Source: Arthrobacter livingstonensis (GTDB lineage: Bacteria > Actinomycetota > Actinomycetes > Actinomycetales > Micrococcaceae). From it: a stretch of 64,000 nt of DNA. Shown piece after piece: positions 38,072-46,745 of this stretch. The number at the start of each line of letters is the position of its first letter. Position 1 is the first letter of the stretch. The DNA lies in the NCBI RefSeq assembly GCF_003219815.1, contig NZ_QJVD01000001.1, positions 1 to 64,000 of the forward strand, given 5' to 3'. The notes under the pieces were generated by a model. That model saw only the letters and a program-made list of their open reading frames with translations, was not told the origin of the DNA and made no database searches. The translations under genes were made by a program, and so were the position numbers.

Positions 38072-38127
38072 TTTTGGCTCATTTCTACTGGTTCAAAATC
38101 TGGGTTGGACAAACGCGGTGGCTGGGA

Positions 38128-41100
38128 TTAGAAGCTGCTGCCGTTCAGCGGTTTTTCCTCGATGAGCGCTCCGCCAAGAATACGCTCCACGGCAGCCTGG
38201 CCGGCCACGCCCGACTCCTCAATGGTGACGTCGTCCGGGCTGGGTACGTCTTCCACATAGGGGACGTTGGCCGTCCGTGCCGGCGCCTGGGTTCGCCCGG
38301 CCCGTGCCTCCGGACTGTTGGACAGGCGCTGGTACATGCTGATCTTTTCGCCGGCGCTTTGGGCAGGCTGTTCCGCAGCAGCGTTCGACGCCGTTCCTGG
38401 GGACACTGTTGCCGCACCTTCCTGTACCGGGCTGGCGGGCGTCTGGGCGGACGGCTGGCCACCATCCGCCAGCGCGGCTCCCGGCAGGCCGGGATCCGGA
38501 CGAGTGGTGCCCGGATGGGCTGCACCGGGGGCGCCGTTGCCGGCACGGGCACCGTCCGGCGAGGGAACTCCTGAAGGGGAAGCGACTGATGTGGAACTTC
38601 CCGACGGGGAAGCGGCTGAAGGCGAAGTGCCCGACGGGGCTGCCGCCGGCTGGGCCCAGTCCGGGGCGTTTGCCGGGGCACCCCAGCCGGGGTCGGCCAC
38701 ATTGTTACGCGACGGCCCTCCCAACGAGACGCCCCAGTCCTGCGGGGACTCCTGCTGTGGGGTTGGCTGCGCGTTTTGCTGGGCCTGCGCGGCCAGCAGC
38801 TGGCTGCGCCGCGGCGCAGCCTGCTCCTCGGAAGCGGACGCGGGGGCGTCGGGCTTATTGTCCTCGGGCAGGTCCCACCCCGAGGTCCACGCTGAAATGG
38901 GCGACACCTTGGGACGGTACGGGGCGGCCGCCTGGACCGGCTCCGGTGCTGCCTGGCTCGGCTCAGGGGCCGGACTCCCTGTCCCAACTGCCGGGGGCTG
39001 CGCCGGTGCGCCGGTTGCCGCCTGCTCCTTGGATGCCGGCGCAATGTCCGGGACATCACGGCTTGGTCCCGGCGCCTTCGTTTCGGAATGCTGGACCGCC
39101 ACAGGCGAATCTCCGGTGCCCCGCGGTGATCCCTGGATTTGTGCGTGGCCGGACACCGGTGATGCGGCGCCCCGGTCTGATCCGCCGTCGGCTGGAGGGC
39201 CTGACGTTGAATATGCCGGGGCGGGTTCCGCCCAGTCGCCGTGTGGGGGCTCGTTCACCCAGCTGGGCTCTTCCGGAATGGGGCCGTCCCATTCTGAGAA
39301 GCGCGCGCTGGGGTGCGGCTGCAGAGTTGCCGGGACGTTGATGGCCTCCGGCGCAGAGTTCGGCGCAGATTGGGACGGCAGAGCCGACGGGACGTCGGCA
39401 GCAGCGGCTAGTGCTGGAGCCGCAGCATTGGGTGTTGGTGTTGGTGTTGGTGTTGGTGTTGGTGTTGGGGTCGCCGTCGTTGTCGCAGCGTGGGCCGGTG
39501 CTTCCGCCGGGCCGACGGCGCGGGCCGGTGGCTGTGCCCGTTCGGCGGCGGGTGCAGTCTCCGGTGCCAGCCCAGCGGCGGGTGCAGCCGCGGGCGCGGA
39601 GGCGGCAACCGGGGCGGATGCGGGTGCCTGCCGGTCTGGCGCGCCGCCGGCCGGAACGGCACCGGATGGCGGCCGTCCGGCCCCGCCGGTAAGCCGCGGG
39701 TCAGCCAGTCCTTTTGGGTTTGGCTCAGCGCTCGATCCCGGGTTCGGTGCGTCCCCGGTGATTGGATCAAGCTGGCAGGTGATTCCCAGAGTGGTGTGAA
39801 TGGCCTGGCGCAGGTTCTCGGCATGGCCGCTGTTGTTGAATGTCTGGATTAGCGCCGTGGTGGGCAGCGCCACCCGCAGCGTCTCCCCGTCAAATGCGCG
39901 GGGTACCACGTTTTGGTTCACCATGGCCCAGGACACCTTGCGGATGTTGCTGAGGTTGGCCAGGATTTCGGGCCACGCACGGCGGATGACTTCGATCCCC
40001 GTGGTCCCGCCGGCGGCCTGGCCGGCTGGGGCGGCGGCATCTTGGGGTGCTGGCGTTGCGGGCTTTGCCGGCGCGGCGGGTTCGGGCGCATGAACCGGGG
40101 TCGGGGCGTCTCCGCCCGGCCCCGCCACGGCGTTCGTTGCGGCGGGGACAGCCTGCGTGGCGTTCGATGCTGCGGGCCCGGCCGGGATGGCAGGCGGAGC
40201 TGCGGAAGCCGCGGGTTCCAGATCATCCCACGTGGGTGTCCGGTTTGGTGCCGGCGCCGCAGGGGACGGGGCTGAAGTCGGGCTGACATCAGTGGTCGTC
40301 GCAGCCGTGGGCGGGGCGCCGGACGGTTGCGTGGCAGGGAGCAGCGAGGCCGGCTCAGGGGTGGCCTGGACCGGAGCGTGCTGATCCGGCGCGTCCTGGG
40401 CCCCTGCCGCCGGCGGCTGCGCGGCAGGATCGGACTGCTCCGCCGATCCCGGGTTGTCGTCCTGCTCCGGCGATCCCGGGTTGCCGCCCTGGTGGCGGCT
40501 GGCCACCTGTGCCCCTGCTTCGGCCTTGGCCTTCGCGAGCTGGGCGCGGACCGCAGCCAGCCCGCCGCCCTCCGCAACCGGGCGCGTGTCCGCAAGGGAC
40601 GGCGTCGTGCTGGGAGAAAGGTCAGCCGAAGGCCCGGCGGCCGCGGTGGCGGGCGCCTCCGTTGTGGTCGGTGCGCCGCCGTAATTGAGACGGCGTTCCA
40701 TCTGATCAAGACGGGCCGCCATGCCGCGGGCAGAGGTGTCCGCGCCGGGCAGCAGGAGGCGGGCGCCGAGCAGTTCCAGGTGCAGGCGCGGAGAGGTGGC
40801 GCCGGTCATCTCGTTGAACGCGGTGTTCGTGACGTCGGCTGCCCGCGAGAGTTCGGCAGCGCCCAGCTGGGCGGCCTGTGTCTGCATGCGGGCAATGAGC
40901 TCATCCGGGGTGCCGCGCAAAATGGCGTGGGCGCTTTCCGGCATGGCCTGGACGATAATGAGGTCGCGGAAGCGCTCCAGCAGGTCCTCAACAAAGCGGC
41001 GGGGATCGTGACCGGTCTGGATGACGCGGTCCACGGACTTGAACACAGTGGCGGAATCAGCGGCAGCCAGTGCCTCCACGACGTCGTCCAGCAGGGACGC

Positions 41101-41847
41101 GTGCGTGTAGCCCAGCAGGTCAACGGCGAGATCATAGTCAAGGCCTGCGGCGCCTGCGCCGGCCATCAGCTGGTCCAGCACCGATAGCGAATCACGGACG
41201 GACCCGCCGCCGGCGCGGATCACCAGGGACAGCACCCCCGGGGCCACGGGCACATTCTCCTGTTCGCACAAGTGTGCCAAATACGCCATGAGCGGCTCGG
41301 GCGGCACCAGCCGGAATGGATAATGGTGCGTGCGCGAGCGGATGGTGCCAATGACCTTGTCCGGTTCGGTGGTGGCAAAGATGAACTTGATGTGTTCCGG
41401 CGGCTCTTCAACAATCTTCAGCAAGGCATTGAATCCGGCCGAGGTGACCATGTGGGCCTCGTCAATGATGAAGATCTTGTAGCGGTCCCTAATGGGGGCA
41501 AAGGTGGCGCGTTCACGAAGGTCTCGGGCATCGTCCACACCGCCGTGGCTGGCGGCGTCAATTTCAATGACGTCCAGTGAGCCGGTGCCGCCGCGGGCCA
41601 GTTCAACGCAGCTGTCGCAGCTCCCGCAGGGATGGGAGGTGGGCCCCTGGGCGCAGTTCAGGCAGCGGGCCAGGATGCGCGCCGAGGTGGTTTTGCCGCA
41701 GCCGCGCGGACCGGAGAACAGGTACGCGTGGTTGACCCTGTTCTTCTCCAGGGCGGCCATCAGGGGCGCGGTCACATGCTCCTGGCCGATCACGTCCGTG
41801 AAGGAGTCGGGACGGTATCGGCGGTAAAGGGCTGTTGGTGCGCTCAC
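38128..41847 (-). CDS. dnaX: DNA polymerase III subunit gamma/tau, unusually long
   Basis: DnaX is the clamp-loader ATPase. The GTG at 41847 gives the standard start (V)SAPTALYRRYRPDSF. Residues 1-370 hold Walker A GPRGCGKTT, a four-Cys zinc module (CLNCAQG... HPCGSCDSC), Walker B IFIIDEAH and a sensor TTEPDKVIGT. The remaining 850 or so residues are mostly Ala/Pro/Gln/Glu-rich and low in complexity. They contain a small tau-like domain near residues 650-730 (IEVIRRAWPEILANLSNIRKVS). The total is 1,239 aa, much longer than most DnaX. A six-fold hexanucleotide repeat encodes a Pro-Thr run. Confidence 0.94.
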   Translation of the reverse strand: MSAPTALYRRYRPDSFTDVIGQEHVTAPLMAALEKNRVNHAYLFSGPRGCGKTTSARILARCLNCAQGPTSHPCGSCDSCVELARGGTGSLDVIEIDAASHGGVDDARDLRERATFAPIRDRYKIFIIDEAHMVTSAGFNALLKIVEEPPEHIKFIFATTEPDKVIGTIRSRTHHYPFRLVPPEPLMAYLAHLCEQENVPVAPGVLSLVIRAGGGSVRDSLSVLDQLMAGAGAAGLDYDLAVDLLGYTHASLLDDVVEALAAADSATVFKSVDRVIQTGHDPRRFVEDLLERFRDLIIVQAMPESAHAILRGTPDELIARMQTQAAQLGAAELSRAADVTNTAFNEMTGATSPRLHLELLGARLLLPGADTSARGMAARLDQMERRLNYGGAPTTTEAPATAAAGPSADLSPSTTPSLADTRPVAEGGGLAAVRAQLAKAKAEAGAQVASRHQGGNPGSPEQDDNPGSAEQSDPAAQPPAAGAQDAPDQHAPVQATPEPASLLPATQPSGAPPTAATTTDVSPTSAPSPAAPAPNRTPTWDDLEPAASAAPPAIPAGPAASNATQAVPAATNAVAGPGGDAPTPVHAPEPAAPAKPATPAPQDAAAPAGQAAGGTTGIEVIRRAWPEILANLSNIRKVSWAMVNQNVVPRAFDGETLRVALPTTALIQTFNNSGHAENLRQAIHTTLGITCQLDPITGDAPNPGSSAEPNPKGLADPRLTGGAGRPPSGAVPAGGAPDRQAPASAPVAASAPAAAPAAGLAPETAPAAERAQPPARAVGPAEAPAHAATTTATPTPTPTPTPTPTPNAAAPALAAAADVPSALPSQSAPNSAPEAINVPATLQPHPSARFSEWDGPIPEEPSWVNEPPHGDWAEPAPAYSTSGPPADGGSDRGAASPVSGHAQIQGSPRGTGDSPVAVQHSETKAPGPSRDVPDIAPASKEQAATGAPAQPPAVGTGSPAPEPSQAAPEPVQAAAPYRPKVSPISAWTSGWDLPEDNKPDAPASASEEQAAPRRSQLLAAQAQQNAQPTPQQESPQDWGVSLGGPSRNNVADPGWGAPANAPDWAQPAAAPSGTSPSAASPSGSSTSVASPSGVPSPDGARAGNGAPGAAHPGTTRPDPGLPGAALADGGQPSAQTPASPVQEGAATVSPGTASNAAAEQPAQSAGEKISMYQRLSNSPEARAGRTQAPARTANVPYVEDVPSPDDVTIEESGVAGQAAVERILGGALIEEKPLNGSSF
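39431..39466. repeat. Hexanucleotide microsatellite in dnaX
   Basis: GGTGTT is repeated six times without error. It encodes alternating Pro and Thr in DnaX, so length changes keep the reading frame. Confidence 0.9.
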
Positions 41848-41935
41848 AGATAAAACCCTATCTAATCTGCCTGACAAAGTGCCGGTCGCTGCTGCGGATC
41901 GGGCGGATCTGGGGATAAGTCCGGGAAAAAGTAAA

Positions 41936-42024
41936 GACCCCCCATGCACCCGCCAGAGCCCGCTTACCCTTGCTACCTTCCGGTCCTGGGGGAGTTCACA
42001 GGGTGACGCCACATGAGGGGCCGG
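41936..42024 (-). ncRNA. ffs: Signal recognition particle RNA (4.5S type)
   Basis: On the minus strand the apical domain IV is clear: CAGGACCGGAAGGTAGCAAG, then GGGTAAGCGG, flanked by long pairing arms (GGCCCCTCATG... with CATGGGGGG). This is the Ffh-binding region with the GGAA tetraloop. It lies upstream of dnaX in the same direction, a common bacterial arrangement. The ends are approximate. Confidence 0.9.
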
Positions 42025-42210
42025 GAATCAGCTTACCCGACGGAGCCGGGACGGGCGAATCCGTTCCAGGGGCGCTGAACGCGCGCGGACCATATCAATT
42101 TCAGGACCGTGGTGGTACGTTCGGCAAAGAAGGGGCGCCTCATTAATAGCCACGATAAAAGCCCCGGGCCGCCCCGCCGCCCGAGGCCATGAGGAGAGGT
42201 TGGATCGAAA

Positions 42211-42423
42211 ATGATCTACGGAATCTTTCAATGGGTGTTCTTGGCACTTGCGTTCATTTGCGGCATTTCCGCACTGGTGCGCATTGAGTCCTACTCCACC
42301 CACAGCACCCAGCGGGTGCACCACCACTCCGACCAGCAGGCGGTCCTCTGGATACTGACCACCGTCTTTGCCGTGGCCGGATTCGTGGCTGCCGTCCTGG
42401 CAGTGCGCCACGGACTGAGGTAA
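42211..42423 (+). CDS. Small membrane protein, 70 aa
   Basis: The protein has two membrane helices, residues 4-24 (GIFQWVFLALAFICGISAL) and 46-65 (LWILTTVFAVAGFVAAVLAV), joined by a His-rich polar loop (THSTQRVHHHSDQQ). It resembles the short DUF2516-type proteins of actinobacteria. AGGAGAGG precedes the ATG. Function unknown. Confidence 0.72.
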   Translation: MIYGIFQWVFLALAFICGISALVRIESYSTHSTQRVHHHSDQQAVLWILTTVFAVAGFVAAVLAVRHGLR

Positions 42424-42770
42424 CCGTGCGGGTTGGCGGCGGGCCAGGACTTTCAGCTGTCGCACGGCAACACGAATATTTCAATGTCCGAAATATACGG
42501 AGGTAAATGTCACACTCGCGTGACAATGTTGTAAAGTTCTGAATGCACGCCACCCGCGGAGGGAGCACCGCGGCGGTGTGCAGGGAGGGACACCTTGGGT
42601 GTCCGTCCCCCGCAAGAAGGTCTGCCTTCCGATGGACCGCAAGGAAGATGAGGGTAGTAGGGCTTGAACGGGGCCCTACTACCCTTATTTCCTGGCTCTC
42701 CGGGGTGCGATTCGTGACTTGGGCATTTCGTCAGGTACTCTTGAACCTGCCGTGTTCGCCACGGCAAGCT
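42424..42770. other. Spacer with three successive hairpins before tRNA-Ser
   Basis: No protein gene is supported. The spacer contains the inverted repeat TGTCAC/GTGACA (about 42509-42526) and TAAAGT (42531-42536), a possible -10. Imperfect hairpins follow at 42544-42582 and 42588-42604, and a terminator-like stem at 42652-42684. This could be a small RNA gene of about 150 nt. Confidence 0.4.
42652..42690 (+). terminator. Strong intrinsic terminator
   Basis: A perfect 12-bp stem GGGTAGTAGGGC / GCCCTACTACCC (42652-42663 with 42673-42684) is followed by TTATTT. Confidence 0.75.
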
Positions 42771-42858
42771 GGAGGATTCGCCTAGCGGCCTATGGCGCAC
42801 GCCTGGAACGCGTGTTGGGTTAACGCCCTCGGGGGTTCAAATCCCCCATCCTCCGCCA
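42771..42858 (+). tRNA. tRNA-Ser (anticodon GGA)
   Basis: The acceptor arms GGAGGAT / ATCCTCC, an anticodon stem CACGC / GCGTG with loop CTGGAAC (anticodon GGA, reading UCC/UCU), a long variable arm and the T-arm GGGGGTTCAAATCCCCC are all visible. An encoded CCA ends it at 42858. The length of 88 nt fits a class II tRNA-Ser. Confidence 0.96.
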
Positions 42859-42859
42859 C

Positions 42860-42909
42860 AAAAAGTAGTCCCGGACTTGCGTCAGCATTGTCCGGGGCTA
42901 CTTTTTTGT
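42860..42909 (+). terminator. Terminator after tRNA-Ser
   Basis: AAAAAGTAGTCCCGGAC pairs with GTCCGGGGCTACTTTTT with one mismatch. The structure begins directly after the CCA end and finishes in a T-run. Confidence 0.85.
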
Positions 42910-42960
42910 CCAATGCGGGGCCGCCTCCCAGGGCGCTGTCCGCAGTGGCATCATGAAACC

Positions 42961-44049
42961 ATGGAACAGACCAACTTTGCCGCCCCCGGTTTTCCCTCCA
43001 CGCCTTTCTTGAGCGTCGACGCCGGGACCATGGACCGCAACCTCACCGCCATGGCGAAACGGGCCGCAACGGCCGGCGTTTCCCTGCGGCCGCACGTCAA
43101 AACCCACAAGGTCCCGCAAATCGCACAGCGGCAACTCGAGCTGGGCGCCGTCGGACTCACCGTTGCAACGCTGGGTGAGGCAGAGGTGTTCGCCGACGCC
43201 GGCTGCACCGACCTGTTCCTGGCCTACCCCCTGTGGGTTACCCCTGCGCGGGCCGCCCGGATCAAGTCCCTGGCCGGGCGTGCCGCCTTGCGCATTGGTG
43301 TTGACTCCGTGGAAGGCGCCCGCGAGCTGGGCCAGGCGGTTGCGGGCAGTGCGGTGCAGGTGATGGTCGAGGTGGACAGCGGCCACCACCGCAGCGGCTG
43401 CCGCCCCGACGACGCCGGCGCCGTCGCGCAGGCTGCCCTGGACAATGGGCTGGCCGTAGCCGGTGTCTTTACGTTTCCCGGCCACGGCTATGGCCCTGGG
43501 AAACGGGGGCCGGCCGCTGAGCAGGAAGCCGCTGCGCTCTCAGCGGCGGTGGCGTCCCTGGCTGCCGTCGGCGTGGACGCCGACACCGTCAGCGGCGGCT
43601 CCACGCCCACCGCGGCGGACGCCGATGCCAGCGTCCTCAACGAAATCCGCCCGGGCGTGTACGTGTTCAATGACTCCCAGCAGGTGGAACTGGGCACCTG
43701 CGGATGGGAGGCGGTGGCGCTGACCGCCGTCGGCACCGTGGTCAGCAGCACCGGCCGCAACGTGATCGTCGATGCCGGCAGCAAGGTCCTCGGCGCCGAC
43801 CAGCCGGCATGGGCCACCGGCGGCGGGCGGATCCTGGGGATGCCGGATGCCAGGATCACGGCGCTGTCGGAGCACCATGCAACCGTCGCGGTCCCCGACA
43901 GCGTGCCCCTGCCCCGGCGTGGCGACATCCTCCAGCTCGTGCCCAACCACGTGTGCGCCGCCGTCAACCTGGCCGAAGAACTGGTGGTGGTCAGGGACGG
44001 CGCTCCGGCCGGGACCTGGGCCGTGGCTGCGAGGGGCAGGAACAGCTGA
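42961..44049 (+). CDS. D-threonine aldolase / D-serine dehydratase-like protein
   Basis: The 362-aa enzyme belongs to the fold III PLP family with an alanine racemase-like N-terminal barrel. The PLP lysine is in SLRPHVKTHKVP. A metal-binding C-terminal domain has VPNHVCAAVNLAEEL, with the His and Cys that bind the divalent ion. Members split D-threonine or D-allo-threonine to glycine and aldehyde, or deaminate D-serine-type substrates. Which one applies here is not decidable from sequence. The longer frame from 42877 runs through the tRNA terminator and is not used. Confidence 0.87.
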   Translation: MEQTNFAAPGFPSTPFLSVDAGTMDRNLTAMAKRAATAGVSLRPHVKTHKVPQIAQRQLELGAVGLTVATLGEAEVFADAGCTDLFLAYPLWVTPARAARIKSLAGRAALRIGVDSVEGARELGQAVAGSAVQVMVEVDSGHHRSGCRPDDAGAVAQAALDNGLAVAGVFTFPGHGYGPGKRGPAAEQEAAALSAAVASLAAVGVDADTVSGGSTPTAADADASVLNEIRPGVYVFNDSQQVELGTCGWEAVALTAVGTVVSSTGRNVIVDAGSKVLGADQPAWATGGGRILGMPDARITALSEHHATVAVPDSVPLPRRGDILQLVPNHVCAAVNLAEELVVVRDGAPAGTWAVAARGRNS

Positions 44050-44063
44050 CCTGCCGGGGAGAT

Positions 44064-44069
44064 TAGACT
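44064..44069 (+). promoter_or_regulatory. -10 box, leaderless promoter
   Basis: TAGACT begins 12 nt before the ATG at 44076. Confidence 0.5.
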
Positions 44070-44075
44070 GCAAGG

Positions 44076-44567
44076 ATGGCTACCCCAACCTTGCAGACTA
44101 TTTCCCTGATCCTCAACGACGGCACCGAAAGCAGCGTTAGCGCGATTGGCGGCAAGGCCGTGCTGGTGGTCAACGTCGCCTCGAAATGCGGATTCACGCC
44201 GCAGTACGACACCCTCGAAGCGCTCTACGAAAAGTATCGGGCGGGCGGACTGGAAATTCTGGGCGTGCCCAGCAACCAGTTTGGCGGGCAGGAGCCCGGC
44301 ACGGACGGGGAGATCGCCGATTTCTGCCGCAGGAACTTCGGCGTGACGTTTGCCCTGACCGCCAAGACCGACGTCAACGGCCCGGACGCGCACCCGCTTT
44401 ACGTCGCGTTGACGAAGGGCGGCGCCGAACCCATCGCGTGGAACTTTGAGAAGTTCCTGGTCAACCGCGACGGCGTTGTGCTGGCCCGCTTTGCCTCCTC
44501 CGTCTCGCCGGACGCGCCGGAGCTGGTGGCAGCGGTGGAGGCGGCCCTCGCAGCAGCGCAGGCGTAG
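44076..44567 (+). CDS. Glutathione peroxidase family protein
   Basis: The 163-aa thioredoxin-fold peroxidase has the peroxidatic Cys in VNVASKCGFTPQY, the Gln motif in VPSNQFGGQEPG and the Trp-Asn in AWNFEKFLV. The resolving Cys position (FCRRNFGV) is present, so it is probably a thioredoxin-dependent peroxidase, as actinobacteria generally lack glutathione. Cytosolic. Confidence 0.93.
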   Translation: MATPTLQTISLILNDGTESSVSAIGGKAVLVVNVASKCGFTPQYDTLEALYEKYRAGGLEILGVPSNQFGGQEPGTDGEIADFCRRNFGVTFALTAKTDVNGPDAHPLYVALTKGGAEPIAWNFEKFLVNRDGVVLARFASSVSPDAPELVAAVEAALAAAQA

Positions 44568-44606
44568 CAGCCGGGTATCGACGGCCGGGGCCGACCCGCG
44601 GGGCCG

Positions 44607-45494
44607 TTAGCTGGTGACGGCGTCGAGCCAGGCCTTCAGGAAGGCGGCGCCGGCGTCGTCGTGGATGACATCCCGGTCCAGGCCGAGGTCCACGGAGGTC
44701 AGGACAGGGTACGGCTTGTCTGGAACGCCGTCGGCCGGGCGCACGTCAACGTGCTTGACGTCGTGGTCCCGGTGATGGAGCCAGTCCGCCATGGCGTAGT
44801 CGGGCCGGGAATCGCCCATGGTCCGCCACGACTCCGGCACGATCCCCTGCCCGGCCAGCAGCTCCACGGCGCGGCTGGCACCAAGGTCCTTGCCGAGACG
44901 GACGGATTCAATGTCAGTGGAAATGATGGTCGGATCCACACGGTACTCGATGCGGCCGGACGCGGCCGGGGCGCGGTGGTCAAGGCGCACGGCGCCGAGG
45001 TCGTGGCGGGCCAACAGCCCAAGGGCGTCCGCGTCGAAACGGTCCTGCTGGGCCAGGTAGCCGGCGTTGTCAACACTGACCAATTGCTCAACGGACACCA
45101 TGGCCCGCTTGGTCTCGTCGAAGAACATGTGGCCGGAATACGAGCGGGCCACGAGCGCGCGGACGTCGTCGCCGAATGCCGCCGGCATGGCCAGCCCGCG
45201 GTCCAGGTGGACCGTGCCGGGGCCGTTGGCCGTAAAGCTGAACCACGTGGCGCCCTTTTCGCAGACGGCATGCACCACGGAACGGGCGGGCAGGCCGGCG
45301 TCGATCATGGGTTCCATGACCTGCGCGGCAATGAAGGCATCGGAGCGTCCGGTGTTGAAGACCACCGGGATGCCCTCACGCACCAGGGCAATCAGGGTGG
45401 CAATGATTTCGGCGGACACGTTGCGGGACACGGGGCTGGCAATGGGGCCGTCCACGTCCAGCAAAAGGGCCAGTGGCGGTGTTTCTCTCGTCAT
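44607..45494 (-). CDS. HAD-superfamily phosphatase
   Basis: The 295-aa protein has the HAD motifs: ALLLDVDGPIASP (motif I, nucleophile and acid Asp), VVFNTGRSD (motif II), a Lys in VRLGKDLGA (motif III) and MGDSRPDYAMADWL (motif IV). The cap and motif arrangement fits the Cof/sucrose-phosphatase-like subgroup that acts on small phosphates. The ATG at 45494 gives the conserved N-terminus. The open frame extending to 46073 overlaps two real genes on the other strand. Confidence 0.82.
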   Translation of the reverse strand: MTRETPPLALLLDVDGPIASPVSRNVSAEIIATLIALVREGIPVVFNTGRSDAFIAAQVMEPMIDAGLPARSVVHAVCEKGATWFSFTANGPGTVHLDRGLAMPAAFGDDVRALVARSYSGHMFFDETKRAMVSVEQLVSVDNAGYLAQQDRFDADALGLLARHDLGAVRLDHRAPAASGRIEYRVDPTIISTDIESVRLGKDLGASRAVELLAGQGIVPESWRTMGDSRPDYAMADWLHHRDHDVKHVDVRPADGVPDKPYPVLTSVDLGLDRDVIHDDAGAAFLKAWLDAVTS

Positions 45495-45602
45495 GGTTCC
45501 ATGATCCCAGTCTTCACGCCGGGAGCCGAACGTGACTGTAACCATTTGGCAACACACCCGCGGCTCGCAGGGGCGGCAGTTCCCATGGGGGCCTCCAATC
45601 CC

Positions 45603-45608
45603 TAGTCT
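45603..45608 (+). promoter_or_regulatory. -10 box, leaderless promoter
   Basis: TAGTCT begins 12 nt before the GTG at 45615. Confidence 0.5.
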
Positions 45609-45614
45609 GTATAG

Positions 45615-45914
45615 GTGATCTTCAAAGCAGTTGGCGACAAGCGACCCTATCCGGACCATGGCTATGTCACGCCCAAGGACTGGGCCGCCGTGGCGCCGCG
45701 CCAAGTCCGGCTGTCCGATCTGGTGACCACCAAGACGCAGCTGGACCTGGAAGCGCTGCTGGCGGAGGACTCCACGTTCTTTGGTGACCTGTTTCCCCAT
45801 GTCGTGCAGTGGCGCGGCACCCTCTATCTTGAGGACGGGCTGCACAGGGCTGTGCGCACCGCCCTTCACCAGCGCACCATCCTCCACGCGCGCGTACTGG
45901 TGATCGATGATTGA
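45615..45914 (+). CDS. Conserved actinobacterial protein, 99 aa
   Basis: This family is conserved in actinobacteria (VIFKAVGDKRPYPDHGYVTP, VRLSDLVTTKTQLDLEALL and FFGDLFPHVVQWRGTLYLEDG). Databases sometimes call it a VapB-type antitoxin, but no toxin gene is beside it. The gene is instead fused by overlap (ATGATTGA) to a cell-envelope protein gene. The role is open. The GTG start fits a leaderless transcript. Confidence 0.75.
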   Translation: MIFKAVGDKRPYPDHGYVTPKDWAAVAPRQVRLSDLVTTKTQLDLEALLAEDSTFFGDLFPHVVQWRGTLYLEDGLHRAVRTALHQRTILHARVLVIDD

Positions 45915-46668
45915 CAGCGCCCCGGACGACGACGTGCAGCCCACCGCACGCCAGGCCCGCGCGGCGGCGCGCGAAGCAAAACGCCAGGCCAAGGACGCGG
46001 CGTATGAAGAGCGCCTCGCCCGCAAGCGGTCCAAGGATGTCCACTTCCTGCATGGACACCACGTCATTGACACCGAGGGGCTGGCGGAGGCGTTTCCCGA
46101 GCCGGAGACGGCCGACTATGATCCCGGCACCGTCCGGCGCCGCATCACCCACGGCGTCACCTTGGTGTTGCTGCTCGGCCTGGTCGTGGCCGGCGTGGTT
46201 CTGGCGGGCATGGTTCAGCGCGGTGAACTGGTGCTCAAATTCGGGCCGGCCAAGCCCACCGCTGCCGCGGAGTCGTGCCCGTCCGGACCCTTTGACTACC
46301 CCGCGAACAAGTCCGTGTCCGTCAACGTCTACAACGGCGGACGGAAGGAGGGCATGGCGGGGACGATTGCCGCGGAGTTGAAAAAGCGCGGCTATGCGGT
46401 CAAGACCGTCGCGAACGGCTCCACCACCTATGACGCCCCGGTGGTGGTCGTCTCCGGGATCTCAGGCCGGGCCGCCGCCTTCAACCTCCAGCGCAACGTG
46501 GCCGGTGCCGAATACGTCCAGGATGACCGCAAGGGTGCCACGGTGGACTTCATTGTCACCAGCGCGTTCACGGGCCTGGTGGACGCCAAAAAGGTGGACC
46601 AGACCCCCGGAGCCTTGTCCTGCCCGCGGTTGAGTCCGACGCCGAAAGCGCCGGCCACGGCAGGCTGA
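45907..46668 (+). CDS. LytR C-terminal domain membrane protein
   Basis: The 253-aa protein has a highly charged cytoplasmic part (residues 1-75, with a coiled-coil-like ARQARAAAREAKRQAKDAAYEE, split as ARQARAAAREAKRQ and AKDAAYEERLARKR). One membrane helix follows (GVTLVLLLGLVVAGVVLAGM, about residues 83-102), then an external LytR_C domain (VSVNVYNGGRKEGMAGTIAAEL). Proteins with this domain act at the cell wall. It overlaps the upstream gene by 8 bp. Confidence 0.85.
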   Translation: MIDSAPDDDVQPTARQARAAAREAKRQAKDAAYEERLARKRSKDVHFLHGHHVIDTEGLAEAFPEPETADYDPGTVRRRITHGVTLVLLLGLVVAGVVLAGMVQRGELVLKFGPAKPTAAAESCPSGPFDYPANKSVSVNVYNGGRKEGMAGTIAAELKKRGYAVKTVANGSTTYDAPVVVVSGISGRAAAFNLQRNVAGAEYVQDDRKGATVDFIVTSAFTGLVDAKKVDQTPGALSCPRLSPTPKAPATAG

Positions 46669-46745
46669 ACCGTTCCCGAATTGCGCCTGGGGCTCGGACC
46701 CGGTGTCCGGACCGCGCCTTTCGGGGACGCGCCGCGAAAGTGTCG

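Noticed and set aside
45615-45914. A toxin-antitoxin pair based on the VapB label of this family
   Set aside because: No toxin gene is adjacent, and the gene overlaps a cell-envelope protein gene instead.
44607-46073. A 488-aa HAD protein
   Set aside because: HAD homology starts at the ATG at 45494; the longer frame crosses two plus-strand genes with their own evidence.
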